DNA of 64,000 bases from Flectonema sp. DT1601 (taxonomy: Eukaryota > Euglenozoa > Diplonemea > Diplonemida > Diplonemidae), in contig OZ025819.1 of the NCBI GenBank assembly GCA_964019425.1, forward strand, positions 885,840 to 949,839, in the 5' to 3' direction. The notes below the pieces were generated by a model. The model ran no database searches and was not told the origin of the DNA. It was given only the letters and a program-made list of their open reading frames with translations. A program made the position numbers and the translations under genes. Shown here piece by piece: positions 9,503 to 20,302 of the stretch; the first letter of the stretch is position 1; every line of letters begins with the position of its first letter.

Positions 9503-11156
9503 ATGACCGAACCCGTGAAGAAGAGGAGAGAGAAGAGGGTAAACTTGGCCTTACAGCCAATGAAACCACCAGAGAAGGAATACAGCATTACTGATAGTCT
9601 GGCATTACAAGTTAGGATGGAAGACGGCAAGCAGGTTAGAGTAACACCGAAGGGTATCGACGAACCAGGAGCACCATCGCAAAAACCAGTCTCAAGTGAA
9701 AAAAAGAGTATAGCTGCTGGAGTTGAGTGTCTGTTAGATCAGAATAAAGAAACATATAAATTTGAAGATCTTCGCATTGGAAAAGTAATTGGGGAAGGAT
9801 CTCAAGCTAAAGTTAGGAAAGTACGCCACACCCCAACAAATAAACGGTTGGCTCTCAAAATTATCTCATTTGGACCAGACATGACTAGAAAAGTTCTTCA
9901 GACTGAACTCTCTCGCTGTTCTACCGCTGATAAGCATCCTAATTTAGTACAGAGTTTGGAGGCATATTTCAAAGAAGGATTTCTAATGGTGCTGATGGAG
10001 TTTATGCATTACGGAACCCTTGGTGATGTCGCTAAGCGTGTTACCGAATCGGGTAAGAAATTCCCTGAAGACGTTCTGAGTAAGATAGCTGTGCAAGTAC
10101 TTCTTGGTCTCAACCATCTTCACACTGGAGGTGGTACAGGTGATGGTCTGATTCACAGAGATCTGAAGCCTTCAAACCTACTGGTAAATGCTGAAGGACA
10201 GGTACGTTCTTTTTTTTATTATTATTATATTGATTTGACTTTAAAAAATAATATTTAATAAACAGGTTAAGATTTCAGACTTTGGTGTTGCAACTTTCAG
10301 CAACGCTCAACAAATGGCATTCACTTCAGTGGGATCGACAGCATATATGAGCGTATGTTATTTTATTTTATTATTATATCACACACATCCATCAAAAGAA
10401 CATTCAGGCATGGACCGTTTGATTGATATATCAGTGTTCCTGTTCATATGTTCTGAGATTTATGTGCTACTTAGGCAGAATGATTTTTTCTACCTGTCTT
10501 TTAAAAAAAAAAAAAATAAATAAACAGCCTGAACGTGTCCGAGGAGATGGTTACACCACCGCATCAGACATTTGGTCAGTTGGGATCTCGGTATGTATTC
10601 TTCTTTGTGGTATGAGTAATACACTTGGTAGGTATCGGTATTCTTGTCTTCTCAAAGAACATTCAGGCATGGACCGTTTGATTGATATATCAGTGTTCCT
10701 GTTCATATGTTCTGAGATCTGAAAATCACCAATTGTTGTTCTGAAATAACCAAAAAAGAAATTAACAAAAAAAAAGAAAAAAAACACTTCACACAGCTTG
10801 CGGAGATAGCCCTGGGTTATTTTCCTCTGGGACAAACATCTGGTCAGTTATTCGAATTGTGTTGCATACTTGCTGAAGAGAGAGCGGTTATTAACTGGCC
10901 AGAAGACAAAGATGGAAAGGGAATCAGTCAAGAGCTTAGGGATTTCGTAGGAGCCTGTATGATTCAAAGCCCCGCTGACCGGCCTACAGCACAAGAGTTG
11001 CTACAGCATCCGTATATTAAGAAGGTATGCTATACTGATTGTTGTTTAGATGGATTTGTTTGGTTAAAATATTTAAAAAAAAAAAAAAAAAAAACCCCAC
11101 AGTACGAGTCTTTTCATGTTGACCTCCCTGCTTTCTTCAAGAAAGTGATGTCCTGA
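9503..11156 (+). CDS. MAP kinase kinase, five exons
   Basis: Exons 9503-10201, 10266-10352, 10528-10590, 10797-11024 and 11103-11156, all joined in phase 0, give 376 residues. The kinase domain has the glycine loop GKVIGEGSQAKV (about residue 92), the ATP lysine in LALKII, HRDLKPSN (about 218), SDFGVA (about 237), an activation segment ending GSTAYMSPERV, and SDIWSVGI. PSN after HRDLK and YMSPER are typical of dual-specificity MAPK kinases, which phosphorylate Thr and Tyr in MAPK loops. The N-terminal KKRREKRVNLAL may serve as a basic MAPK docking site. Introns are 64, 175, 206 and 78 bases with GTACGT or GTATG(T/C) donors. Introns 2 and 3 share an exact 65-base repeat. Confidence 0.93.
10395..10459 (+). 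repeat. 65-bp repeat, copy in MAPKK intron 2
   Basis: Identical over 65 bases to 10654-10718 in the next intron. It begins AAAGAACATTCAGG and ends GTTCTGAGAT. Confidence 0.9.
10654..10718 (+). repeat. 65-bp repeat, copy in MAPKK intron 3
   Basis: Second copy of the 65-base sequence in intron 2 of the same gene; the flanks differ on both sides. The two introns that carry it are the longest of the gene (175 and 206 bases), so the repeat accounts for much of their extra length. Confidence 0.9.
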
Positions 11157-12292
11157 ACACTGATCAACTTAGTAGACAGACAGCACACTGGATGATGCAC
11201 AGGAGATCTCAGTAGGGATTTGATAAGCAGAACTATTATCACAACTAGGACTGACAGACTACAGTAAGCGGAGGGAACCACTCATGGATCAAACAAGAGA
11301 AGCGAATGTTCAACAAAACTCTGCACATCGCAATCCATAGCCATAAAAGCAGCTTGCACCCGTTTATCTTTTGCTTCTTTTAATCTCCCCCGCCACAACA
11401 CACACGCACCCCTCCCCAATACGTGACTCGGAAACATACAAGATCTGGTACACAGATGAAGGGCTTTAGAAATCAAAAAAAAAAAAAAAAAAAAAACGAA
11501 CCCTGGTAAAAAATTTATTTTCTTTCTGCGCTTTTTCTTCACCTATTTCCTTTTTTTTTCGTTTTCGTTTTCTTTTTCTCAATTTTTTTTTTTTTTTTTT
11601 GTTGTTTTCCTTTGTCCCAAAGGGAATCTCAAAAAAAAAAAAAAAAAAAAAACTACTATTCTATCCCCCATTTTCCCTTCCTTGGTTACTGAACAAGACG
11701 AACTTAATTTGGGTTGCAGAAATTTGGGAGCCTGCCATTGTGTGTTTAAAACCTATTTGAGAGGTCAATGTGCAGGTACGAGTGGTTCTTTTCACGCTGA
11801 GAGGATTCAAAAAAAAAAAAAAAAAAATTGATGTCTTCGGAATGCTTGTCACAAGCGTTTCTTTTTTATCTGTTTTTTGATAAGCTATCTGGTGCTGTAA
11901 TTACAGAGCATTGTAATCAACATCATAACATAATAATTGCAGTCTAGTTATCGACTTAGCGTCTTTGGTTGGTATCTTCACTCACCGAGGTGTGTCTTGT
12001 GGGTGAATGTATGTTATCTGTTTTTTTTTTTCTCGTCGTTTTCTGTGGCAAAATCCTTTTTTGGTATGTTCGCAATCACTTCCCTTCACCACTATCCCCT
12101 TTGCACCTGTTTTTTTTTCTCTTTTTTTCCCCCCCTGCTTTTTTTTTTGCCAAGCTGGAATAGTAGTAGCTTGCACCACAACTTCCTTCGGATTCAGGCT
12201 TGGGCTGTTCCCTGTTCACTCGTCGTTACTGGAACGCCAGCCGAATGTTGCGTTATTTTATTTCGTCCTCCCTGCCCCTTCCCGTTAATTTT

Positions 12293-12327
<35 letters not shown>

Positions 12328-12709
12328 TCTTCGCAAAAATGGCGAACATGAAATACGTGCGCCGATCTGTTAACCGAAAAAAAAAAAAAAAAAATGAAAA
12401 CCATTTTTACGTATATGATGCTTTTCTAATGTGCGAAGGAGGGAAAAAAAAAAAAAAAAGCGTGTTTGGTGGTACGAAGTGCACATCTAGCCACTGGGCA
12501 CTGTAGTTTTAGCAACGGAAAGACCCCTTTGGGGTTCACTAACTTTTATCCGTTTGTACATTTTTCTGAGCAGTCAGAGTTGGAGAAATTTTCTCTTTAC
12601 ACCTGGACAAGGCGGCAAATACTAATTTAAGAGAGCAAAGCCCTTTTTTTTAATTTTTTTAATTTTTGCTTTTTTCGTTTCCATCTCTGAATGTGAGCCC
12701 CTCTTCAGA

Positions 12710-12743
<34 letters not shown>

Positions 12744-13085
12744 CAAACGGTGGAGGCCTGCGCGCAATACATGAATGAGAGGAGCATAAAATACCAAAGA
12801 AATAAGGGGGGGGGGGGGAAATAAGATACGAGAAAAAAAAAAAAAAGAAAAAAAAAGTATTCCAGTTCCTTTTTTTTCCTATATCGCATATGCAAACTTT
12901 GTCTTTCATGGAGAGCAACTTTTATTTTTATATTTTTTGTAAAACAGGTAAATCATGAAATAAGAAAAATAAAACAATGTGAAGAGTACTACTGCTGTTA
13001 TGAAAAAAAAAAAATTATATCTTTTTTTTTAAATAAAATTATTACAAAAAGTGTGGTGGTTGATTTTAAAAATAAAAATAACAAA
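11157..13085 (+). other. 1.9 kb spacer rich in homopolymers
   Basis: No convincing gene. Many A and T runs of 15-30 bases occur (for example near 11476, 11587, 11630, 12300 and 12710). There is also a G10 run near 12808 and a small hairpin ACCCC-TTT-GGGGT around 12522-12534. Short open frames here are made of Lys or Phe homopolymers. The first part is presumably the 3' UTR of the MAPKK gene. Confidence 0.55.
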
Positions 13086-14768
13086 ATGAGTAACTTAGAC
13101 ACCCTCTTAGAATCTGAAGAGCGTGAAGAGAGCACAGCAGTGATTGCAACACCTGAAGTGATTGAAGAAGAACCAGAATCACCTTTCACAGCATCACGTA
13201 GACCATCAATCATAATAGAAGAAGAAGACGGCAGAGAAACATTTGGTAAGCGAATCGAATTCATTTTAACAACAATTGGATACGCTGTCGGAGTTGGTAA
13301 CGTTTGGAGGTTTCCCAACCTCTGCTATCGCCATGGAGGTGGAAGCTTCTTAATACCGTACTTATTCGCATTGGTGTTTCTAGGCGCTCCAATATTTCTA
13401 TTAGAATTAGCTATTGGTCAGAGGTTTCGAAGAGGAACGTATCACTCTGTACTAGCCATCGATCCCCGTCTTCGATCTATAGGTATTATAAGCGTCACTA
13501 GCAGTGCTCTTGTTGGGATATACTACATTGTTATCATGGCCTGGTCAGTGCTTTACTTCTTCGCTTCATTCCAACCTGATCTACCTTGGTCAGGCGGACA
13601 TGACAATAGCAGCAAATTTTGGAATGAGAAAGCAGTTGATTTATCTACTGGATTCTATGATGTTAATAGGTTCAATTGGGCGATGGTGGGATGTCTATTC
13701 CTTTCATGGATTGCTGTTTATATTTGTATAAGAAAAGGAGTAAAGTCTTCTGGGAAGGTTGTGTACTTAACAGCCACCCTTCCGTATGTTTTATTGGTAT
13801 TAATATTAGTGTATGCGATGACTCTTGAAGGTGCTTCAGATGGGATTACTTTCTATCTCACTCCAAGGACTGAGAAGTTAAAAGAGCCGCAGGTTTGGAT
13901 CGATGCTGCGAATCAAATATTCTATTCTTTAGGAACAGGTTTTGGATCTCTTATTGCTTACGGTTCCTATAATCCGAAAACTGAAAACGTCGTTCAAGAT
14001 GCTATCATGGTCCCAGCCATTAATTCCTTTACCAGTATATTCGCTGGGCTTGGCGTATTCTCAATATTAGGCCACCTAGCGCATACTACTGGACAGGATG
14101 TTGCTACCGTAGCGTTGTCGGAGCAGAAGGGATCTGCTCTTGCTTTTATTGTTTACCCTTCGGGGTTGTCGTTATTTCCTGCTCCACAATTCTTTTGTCT
14201 TTGTTTTTTTGCGATGTTGTTTTGTCTTGGGATTGACTCTGAATTCGCGACTGTTGAAGTACTTCTCACATTTGTAAAAGACATGAAGTTAAAGATACCT
14301 CAGACTAGGCTAGCTGCTATAATGTGTGTCACAGGTTTCTTTTTAGGATTAATATTTGTTACAGATGCTGGTCTGTATTGGTTTGAATGGTTAGATGGAT
14401 GGTCGAGTTCTTTCTCACTAATGATCGTCGCATTAATTGAATGTATTGCAATCACTCGTTTCTATGGAACTGAGAGATTCAAATCAGAATTCCACAACAT
14501 GTCTGGTCGTCGCATCCAACCATTTTGGTGGTTTTGCATTGAGTACTTTGCTCCCATTTGCTTCTCTGTTTTAATCATTGCAAATTTCGTTACCCGGATC
14601 TCAGATGGTCCTGGTGATACCCCTGCCTTTGCATATGCCTTGGGATGGATGATTTCTCTTCTTCCAATTCCGACTTTAATCTATTGTTGGTTTGTTCCTT
14701 ATAAAGTAGCTGAGGGTACAGTTACTCATATTGAACTTGATGAGCCTCCTCCTGATACCTGTACTTAG
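13086..14768 (+). CDS. SLC6-type (neurotransmitter:sodium symporter family) transporter
   Basis: 560 residues from the ATG at 13086 (upstream in-frame codons start only with GTG). After an acidic N-terminal tail of about 50 residues come about 12 membrane segments. TM1 has the family signature GYAVGVGNVWRFPNLCYR followed by GGGSFLIPY, and TM6 has IFYSLGTGFGSLIAYGSY, the unwound helix that holds substrate and sodium. The family couples amino acid or amine uptake to sodium entry at the plasma membrane; members are common in marine and freshwater protists. The substrate cannot be read from sequence. No intron is needed. It is flanked by long AT-rich spacers. Confidence 0.94.
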   Translation: MSNLDTLLESEEREESTAVIATPEVIEEEPESPFTASRRPSIIIEEEDGRETFGKRIEFILTTIGYAVGVGNVWRFPNLCYRHGGGSFLIPYLFALVFLGAPIFLLELAIGQRFRRGTYHSVLAIDPRLRSIGIISVTSSALVGIYYIVIMAWSVLYFFASFQPDLPWSGGHDNSSKFWNEKAVDLSTGFYDVNRFNWAMVGCLFLSWIAVYICIRKGVKSSGKVVYLTATLPYVLLVLILVYAMTLEGASDGITFYLTPRTEKLKEPQVWIDAANQIFYSLGTGFGSLIAYGSYNPKTENVVQDAIMVPAINSFTSIFAGLGVFSILGHLAHTTGQDVATVALSEQKGSALAFIVYPSGLSLFPAPQFFCLCFFAMLFCLGIDSEFATVEVLLTFVKDMKLKIPQTRLAAIMCVTGFFLGLIFVTDAGLYWFEWLDGWSSSFSLMIVALIECIAITRFYGTERFKSEFHNMSGRRIQPFWWFCIEYFAPICFSVLIIANFVTRISDGPGDTPAFAYALGWMISLLPIPTLIYCWFVPYKVAEGTVTHIELDEPPPDTCT

Positions 14769-15780
14769 TATTTAAAGTTTTTTTATAGTTCTGTTTTATG
14801 ATGTGTAATTGATGCTGCGGTGAATGTGAACCTTTTTCTGTTCTTCTGCGGCACCTTAGTGATAAATGTTATTGGATATTTTTTTTTTGTTTACTTTACT
14901 TTACTTTTCTTTTGTTAATTATCTGAAGAGAACCTTAATTACCAGATACCAGTTCTTCCATGTCCGTTTGTGTACGGATGTCATTGTAGCCTCTGCTATG
15001 AGGTGCTGCTATGTTGTTATTCTATTTCCGTAAGTAAACCCTTTGTGTGTAAATGCATTGACTGTTTGTAATTTGTATTTTTTGTGTAGTCGAAAGACTT
15101 CACGCAATGGAACGATCAAGTCTTTACTATTCTTAATAGTGAATTGTTTGGTATGTATAATGAGAACAGCTGAAGTAGGCAACGCAGACTTCTGAGCTGT
15201 GTTTGTTCATCTGTTTGAAGTTACTTGTCCTTCTTCATAGGTCACGTCAGGACGCGACTGATTGATCAGAAAAATCTCCAGACAATGATGCCATGGATAC
15301 ATCCATGGTTTTAATCGTGTTGGAGGTTATTTTTCATGAGCTACAGTTTTTTTTTTTTTTTTTTTTTTTTTCTTGCACCGACGAATTCAGATATAGCAGC
15401 CGTTTTTATTTATTATATCAAATGTCATCTGTTTTCCTTGTGTCCGCCAGTAATACTGCCATGTGATCAACAAAATATAAAAAGGTTTTTATCTGAATGG
15501 TTTTTTTTTTATTTTTTTATATTCTTTATAATATTGTTTCTATTTTATGTCCGAATAAAACGCTATGGTTTGTCTTTGTTTTGTTTGTTTGTTTTTTAGT
15601 GACAAAAAAGTAATTCGTTTTTTTTGTAAAGTTATCTCGCTGTTACTGTTTATTTTATTTTAACAGAGGACTATCTTTTGAAATGGAAATTGTGTTTTTT
15701 TTTTTATATATTTTTTATATTATAATTTATTATTATCATTAAAAAAAATAGGTCCTTTTTATTAATTATATGAGATTTCA
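14769..15780 (+). other. 1.0 kb spacer
   Basis: No gene seen. AT-rich, with T runs at about 15346-15371 and 15505-15520 and a T-rich end before the next ATG at 15781. Confidence 0.55.
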
Positions 15781-17682
15781 ATGAGTGGTGTGCAGCTATT
15801 TCTTGGAGGGAAACGGGTTGACGAATCGCCGGTTAGGACGAGATCACCGTCACCGGTCGGCGGCATGATAACGAGTCCGTTTGTAGGTGCTGCCGCATTG
15901 ATTTTACCTGAGCAACCTTTAAGACAACCAGACCGACTGGTTAATATACATGAAGTTCGTAGTAGGGCTGTGATCACACCTGATAGATCGGCAACTGCAC
16001 CACGATTAATACAACCAACTCTACCTGCTGTACAACCTGCTCAGCTTGCAAGATCAACACCGCCTACACAGCCTACCCCAATAATACAATCGGAACAATC
16101 AGTCAATTCATCAGTTTTTATTAATAAAGATGTCTCATCTCCGAATCAAAGAATTATAAATAATCATCTTCCGAACACTAACTCTGGTCCTGTACTTTGG
16201 GAAGACGTTACGTTGTTTAAAAGAATTGATGAACACATGGGAGCATCATGGATAGCACCTGAAGAACTAAATATTCCACAAGGACTGTACCTCTCAAGAG
16301 TAGCGCAGGGATCTGCGGCAGAGAGAAGTGGACTTAATCTTCATTTAGGACAACGACTAACTCACATAAATGGTGTTCCGATATACACGATGCATGATAT
16401 ACTCGCAATGAGAAACACATCGTTAGATCAAGCACATGGTACTCAAGCATTAGTGTTAAGATTTGCAACAGATCACACGGTTAATGCTCAAGGACTGCTC
16501 GCTCTTGGGATTACTCCTGGGGGACCTGTTCCTCAACAATTACCTGAAGACCCAAATAACGTTGTCGTTCACAAGAATAGTCACGAAGGTCTTGGTTGTG
16601 TTCTTGAAGAAATGTTGCTGCGTTCTGTTGCTCCTCACACACCTGCTCATCGTTATGGATTACAGAAGTTCTTAGGAAGGAGGTTAACACATATTAATAA
16701 AGCACCTGTTGTATCATTAGATGATTTCCAACAGATATCAGGTGCTGAGACTATACAGCTTACATTTGGTGAGTATGGTGTTCCTCAGGCTTCTCAAAGT
16801 CAGGCAGTCCCTCAAAGTCAAGTAGTAGCTCAAAGTCAGGTAGTCGCTCCTGTCAGCGAATCGAACTTTTCTGAGGAAAGTGCGGCAGCTCCTGTTGAGA
16901 CGTATCCTCCAAAGATGTTGACATCTCCAATTCGTGAGTCAGTTGTTCAAACAGCTGCGCCTGCTGCACCAGCTGCTGTGTACTCTTCTCCGATTGCTTC
17001 AGTTCAAGTCCCACATTCAGCTGCGCCAGCTGCTATTTACTCCTCTCCGATTGCTTCAGTTCAAGTCCCACATTCAGCTGCGCCAGCTGCTATTTACTCC
17101 TCTCCGATTGCTTCAGTTCAAGTCCCACATTCAGCTGCGCCAGCTGCTATTTACTCCTCTCCGATTGCTTCAGTTCAAGTCCCGCAGACAGCTGTTGTGC
17201 CGCCAAGTGTTGTTTCACCCCGTCTTGGATATCAAAACAATGCAGCTATCGATTCTCAACCTGTTTTTATATCACAATCACCTGGACAGGTTTCTTACAC
17301 TGCTCCAGCAGCAACAGCTCTCAGTGTTGGTCATCAGTCACCTGTTTCTGCAATTGATCAATCGTTTATGAGTCCAGTTGGTAATGTACTAACGTCATCT
17401 ATTCATCCTTCACATCAATCTTATGTAAGTCCTCATTCACATGTTGCTGGTTCTGTTCATCAGTCGGTTGTTAATCCTTCACACGTAGTGAGTCCAGTCA
17501 ATCAACACCCGTCATTTGTGAGTCCTCATTCGGTTGTTGCTCAGCAGCCTCAGTCTTTTGTTAGTCCTTCGCACCCTCCGACATTTGTTAGCCCTTCACC
17601 TCCAACGTTTGTTAGTCCTTCACAGCTATCACAAGTTCGTCCAGTGTTAGTGCCATCAGTAACGAAGCCTGTGAATGGATGA
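15781..17682 (+). CDS. Protein with two PDZ-like domains and a repetitive Pro/Ser tail
   Basis: 633 residues. PDZ-like domain 1 spans about residues 135-225: a GLYLSRVAQGSAAERSG stretch, then LGQRLTHINGVPIYTMHDI. Domain 2, about 260-335, repeats the plan: LGRRLTHINKAPVVSLDDF. Such domains bind C-terminal tails and build scaffolds. The tail (about 390-470) has four 19-residue repeats, AAPAAIYSSPIASVQVPHS and variants, encoded by a 57-bp tandem repeat. After that come many short SFVSPS or TFVSPS motifs up to the C terminus. No signal peptide or membrane span is visible. A cytoskeletal or membrane-edge scaffold is a reasonable guess, no more. Confidence 0.82.
   Translation: MSGVQLFLGGKRVDESPVRTRSPSPVGGMITSPFVGAAALILPEQPLRQPDRLVNIHEVRSRAVITPDRSATAPRLIQPTLPAVQPAQLARSTPPTQPTPIIQSEQSVNSSVFINKDVSSPNQRIINNHLPNTNSGPVLWEDVTLFKRIDEHMGASWIAPEELNIPQGLYLSRVAQGSAAERSGLNLHLGQRLTHINGVPIYTMHDILAMRNTSLDQAHGTQALVLRFATDHTVNAQGLLALGITPGGPVPQQLPEDPNNVVVHKNSHEGLGCVLEEMLLRSVAPHTPAHRYGLQKFLGRRLTHINKAPVVSLDDFQQISGAETIQLTFGEYGVPQASQSQAVPQSQVVAQSQVVAPVSESNFSEESAAAPVETYPPKMLTSPIRESVVQTAAPAAPAAVYSSPIASVQVPHSAAPAAIYSSPIASVQVPHSAAPAAIYSSPIASVQVPHSAAPAAIYSSPIASVQVPQTAVVPPSVVSPRLGYQNNAAIDSQPVFISQSPGQVSYTAPAATALSVGHQSPVSAIDQSFMSPVGNVLTSSIHPSHQSYVSPHSHVAGSVHQSVVNPSHVVSPVNQHPSFVSPHSVVAQQPQSFVSPSHPPTFVSPSPPTFVSPSQLSQVRPVLVPSVTKPVNG
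16957..17184 (+). repeat. 57-bp coding tandem repeat, four copies
   Basis: Units start at 16957, 17014, 17071 and 17128 and are in frame (19 codons). The first is diverged at its 5' part; copies 2-4 look identical until the last few bases, which indicates recent expansion. Confidence 0.92.
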
Positions 17683-18609
17683 GTTGTTGGTAATGAGAAA
17701 TATTGTAAGCGATCTGTTTATGTTGTTTTGTTTATAGCTGCGTGTGTCTTACAAGAGCTGTTCGGTTCTCATCGACTGTCGTTTTCATCCGACTTTCAGT
17801 GGATCGGCGGATGTTTTTAAATAAACGAATCCGTTCACAGTTTTTCGGATGCGTGAAAACTTCGATTTCATTCGTCATTTTTTTTTTTTTTAAATTCCTT
17901 TCGGAAAAGAACTTAATCAGGAGGCACAAACTCCTGTTTTCGCTCATATGGTATTCACGTGCAACGCTGCACCTGCTTTTTTTTTTTCCCCTTTTTTTAT
18001 TTTGTCGCTCGTGTATTTGTTTACACTTGTGTAATTAAGCCTCTGGCTTCTTTGATAAAATAAACAAATTAATATAAAGAAAAACATTGGAAAAATTTTA
18101 ACCCACTCAAAAAAAAAAAAAAAAAAAAAAAAGAAGGGGTTCTTTGTTTTGTGCTAAATTGCACCCTACTATTTCAATCATATGAAGCGAGTCGATATTA
18201 TCCTAGATTCTGTAGCTTTCATTTTTTTTTTTTTTTCCATCCTTCCCCTTGTAAGACTCTTGTACATATTTTGTTTTTTTTTAGATTTTGCATTGCTTTT
18301 GTAGTATAATTCTTTTTTTCCCTCTCTCTAGGTTGTTAAATAAAAGTGTTGTTAGCCAGCCACACCACGTCTATCAGTCGTCTCTAACACTGTCTGTTCA
18401 CGAGGGCAGTGGCAGTGGGTTTAGGTAGTCATTTGTCTCAGGCTATTCTACGTCTCTTATCGTCTGTGAGACTCTCACGGTTAGCTAGGTATCGATATAA
18501 TAGCGATACCCCTGTTGAGCTTTTCCTTACTTTTTGGCTTCCTAGGCTTCCGTGAATTTAAAATCATAATTTAGGATTTTATTTCTCTCAAATAAGTGAC
18601 ATCAATAAA
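17683..18609 (+). other. 0.9 kb spacer with two hairpins
   Basis: No protein gene. It contains A24 and T14 runs. About 100-140 bases before the next ATG are two perfect inverted repeats: GTGAGA-C-TCTCAC at 18466-18478, and a 7-bp stem GGTATCG/CGATACC with a nine-base loop at 18488-18510. They lie in sequence with higher GC than the rest of the spacer. Confidence 0.6.
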
Positions 18610-19989
18610 ATGGAATGGTTAGTACCACAATCGATTATTGAGGGGTCGATACCTGTCGCGGTTAAAGGAACTTATTTAAGAGTCGGTCCAGTGAAACGAA
18701 CAGACGGAATAGTCGGAAAAGAAGAACACGAATTAGAAAGAGATGCCGCACTTCTCTCCATCACATTTAGCAACAGCTCTGATACAAGTAGTGGAGTATT
18801 AATTAGATATAAAGAAATTGCACCACCGAGGAGAGGAGGCAAAAAGATATGTACTCAAAGCAATAGAAAGTATGGCCTGCTATCAGACTTGTCGACATAC
18901 ATTCAGTATAGAAATGGGGATACGAAGGGATGGTTTCATTCAACGAATTATGGAGCTCATTTGCAAAGTGATTTATTATTATTGACATCGCCGTTTGGTA
19001 GACCAGTTGTGGTGGATCCTTATTCTCTAACCCCTCTTGGGATACATGCTAATCATAAGAGTTGTGGTAGAGTTAGAGTAGAGCATTATTCTAAAAAGAA
19101 TATTGGATTCTCTTTAAGAAAATCAAAGAATTCATTTCAACTTATTATCACTGAAAATTCAAAACCGACGATCACGGCTTGGGTTCCACCTACTCTCGTA
19201 CCTCATGATTTCATAGTGACTGATCACTTTTTTATATTCTATTTATGTGGTGGTTGGCAAGCATCAGAAGTATGGAGTGATCCGAACGTTATGATTGGCT
19301 TAACACCCCCTATTAATCATCTTGATATGGACGCAGGTAGTAATCAATTTTATGATAGTTCAAAAAACTGTTTAATGCTGGTATCTCGTAGTTGTGAACA
19401 AGGTAAGGAACCGAATATAATAACCATTCCTATCAGAGGATTCGTTGTTAGTTTTGGAGGAATAGTAAGAGACTTGCAATCGGAGATATTAATCAGTGCA
19501 GTCGTATCAAAGAATTTTAGATTCACTGACGACAGCTATGCCGATGATGAAAGTGGTCTTCACATCCTCCGAATCGATTTATCATCAAAACAATGTCTTC
19601 AGACATCATTATTATCAGGGATTAATCACGTCGTCATGCATTCATTCCGTGAAACAATGCCTTGTAGATATGCTTACTGTTGGAGTGATTCGAAACTCGT
19701 CAAATACGACTACACTACTGGTGTTCAGTCAACATGGAACCCACCACAGAACCATCAAGTGTCGGGAATTACTTTTATACCTCCAACAGATAACAGCTTC
19801 TCTCATCAAGAAGATGATTCTCACATAATAGTTCAAATTAATCCTACGGTGGTAGGAGATGGGTCTCAATTTATTGTTATTTATGCGTCGACGTTAACTG
19901 TCAAGGCTGTGATACCTGTGCCGATACATCTTCCTGCATCACATGGATCAACCTTCTCGTCAAGTAGATATGTTGTATCTAGATTGTGA
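18610..19989 (+). CDS. Carotenoid oxygenase family protein (RPE65/CCD-like)
   Basis: 459 residues. The order of conserved blocks fits the seven-bladed propeller of carotenoid cleavage oxygenases: N-terminal GSIPVAVKGTYLRVGP, then GAHLQSDLLLLTSPFGRPV with VDPYSLTPLG, LVPHDFIVTDHFFIF (iron-ligand His199), RYAYCWSDSKLVKYDYTTG, and the C-terminal LPASHGSTF (His445). The family cleaves or isomerises carotenoids or retinoids with iron held by four histidines. His149 could be the first ligand; I cannot place the fourth with confidence, and the usual FDGDGM block near the N terminus is not conserved. It may be a divergent enzyme or an inactive homolog. No transit peptide is obvious. Confidence 0.78.
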   Translation: MEWLVPQSIIEGSIPVAVKGTYLRVGPVKRTDGIVGKEEHELERDAALLSITFSNSSDTSSGVLIRYKEIAPPRRGGKKICTQSNRKYGLLSDLSTYIQYRNGDTKGWFHSTNYGAHLQSDLLLLTSPFGRPVVVDPYSLTPLGIHANHKSCGRVRVEHYSKKNIGFSLRKSKNSFQLIITENSKPTITAWVPPTLVPHDFIVTDHFFIFYLCGGWQASEVWSDPNVMIGLTPPINHLDMDAGSNQFYDSSKNCLMLVSRSCEQGKEPNIITIPIRGFVVSFGGIVRDLQSEILISAVVSKNFRFTDDSYADDESGLHILRIDLSSKQCLQTSLLSGINHVVMHSFRETMPCRYAYCWSDSKLVKYDYTTGVQSTWNPPQNHQVSGITFIPPTDNSFSHQEDDSHIIVQINPTVVGDGSQFIVIYASTLTVKAVIPVPIHLPASHGSTFSSSRYVVSRL

Positions 19990-20200
19990 TATGTATAGTA
20001 TTAATATCAGGGAGAGAAGGGGGAAAAAAAAAAAAAAAAAAAAAAAAAAATTAAAGTGACAATTTAATGCAAACCAACATTCGTGGTCATGTTTAGTATG
20101 AAAAATTTTTAGAATTTTTTTTTTTTTTTTTATTCTTTATCGGAATAGTAGAGTGTTTCTAATTACAACTCAGCAAGCCAATTTGCATGGCGAGTGAAAA

Positions 20201-20231
<31 letters not shown>

Positions 20232-20302
20232 ATATTTTTTATTACATATGAGTTTTCGTTAACAATTCTTTTTATTATTCAGAAAGAAGTAAAATCACAA
20301 AT
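19990..20302 (+). other. Spacer with A29, T18 and T22 runs
   Basis: No gene. The homopolymer runs fill much of the spacer. It ends in a pyrimidine/AT-rich acceptor-like AG at 20281-20282, 20 bases before the next ATG. Confidence 0.55.

Noticed and set aside
11937-12506. 189-codon frame in the spacer after the MAPKK gene
   Set aside because: It is dominated by Phe and Lys homopolymers from T and A runs and has no domain.
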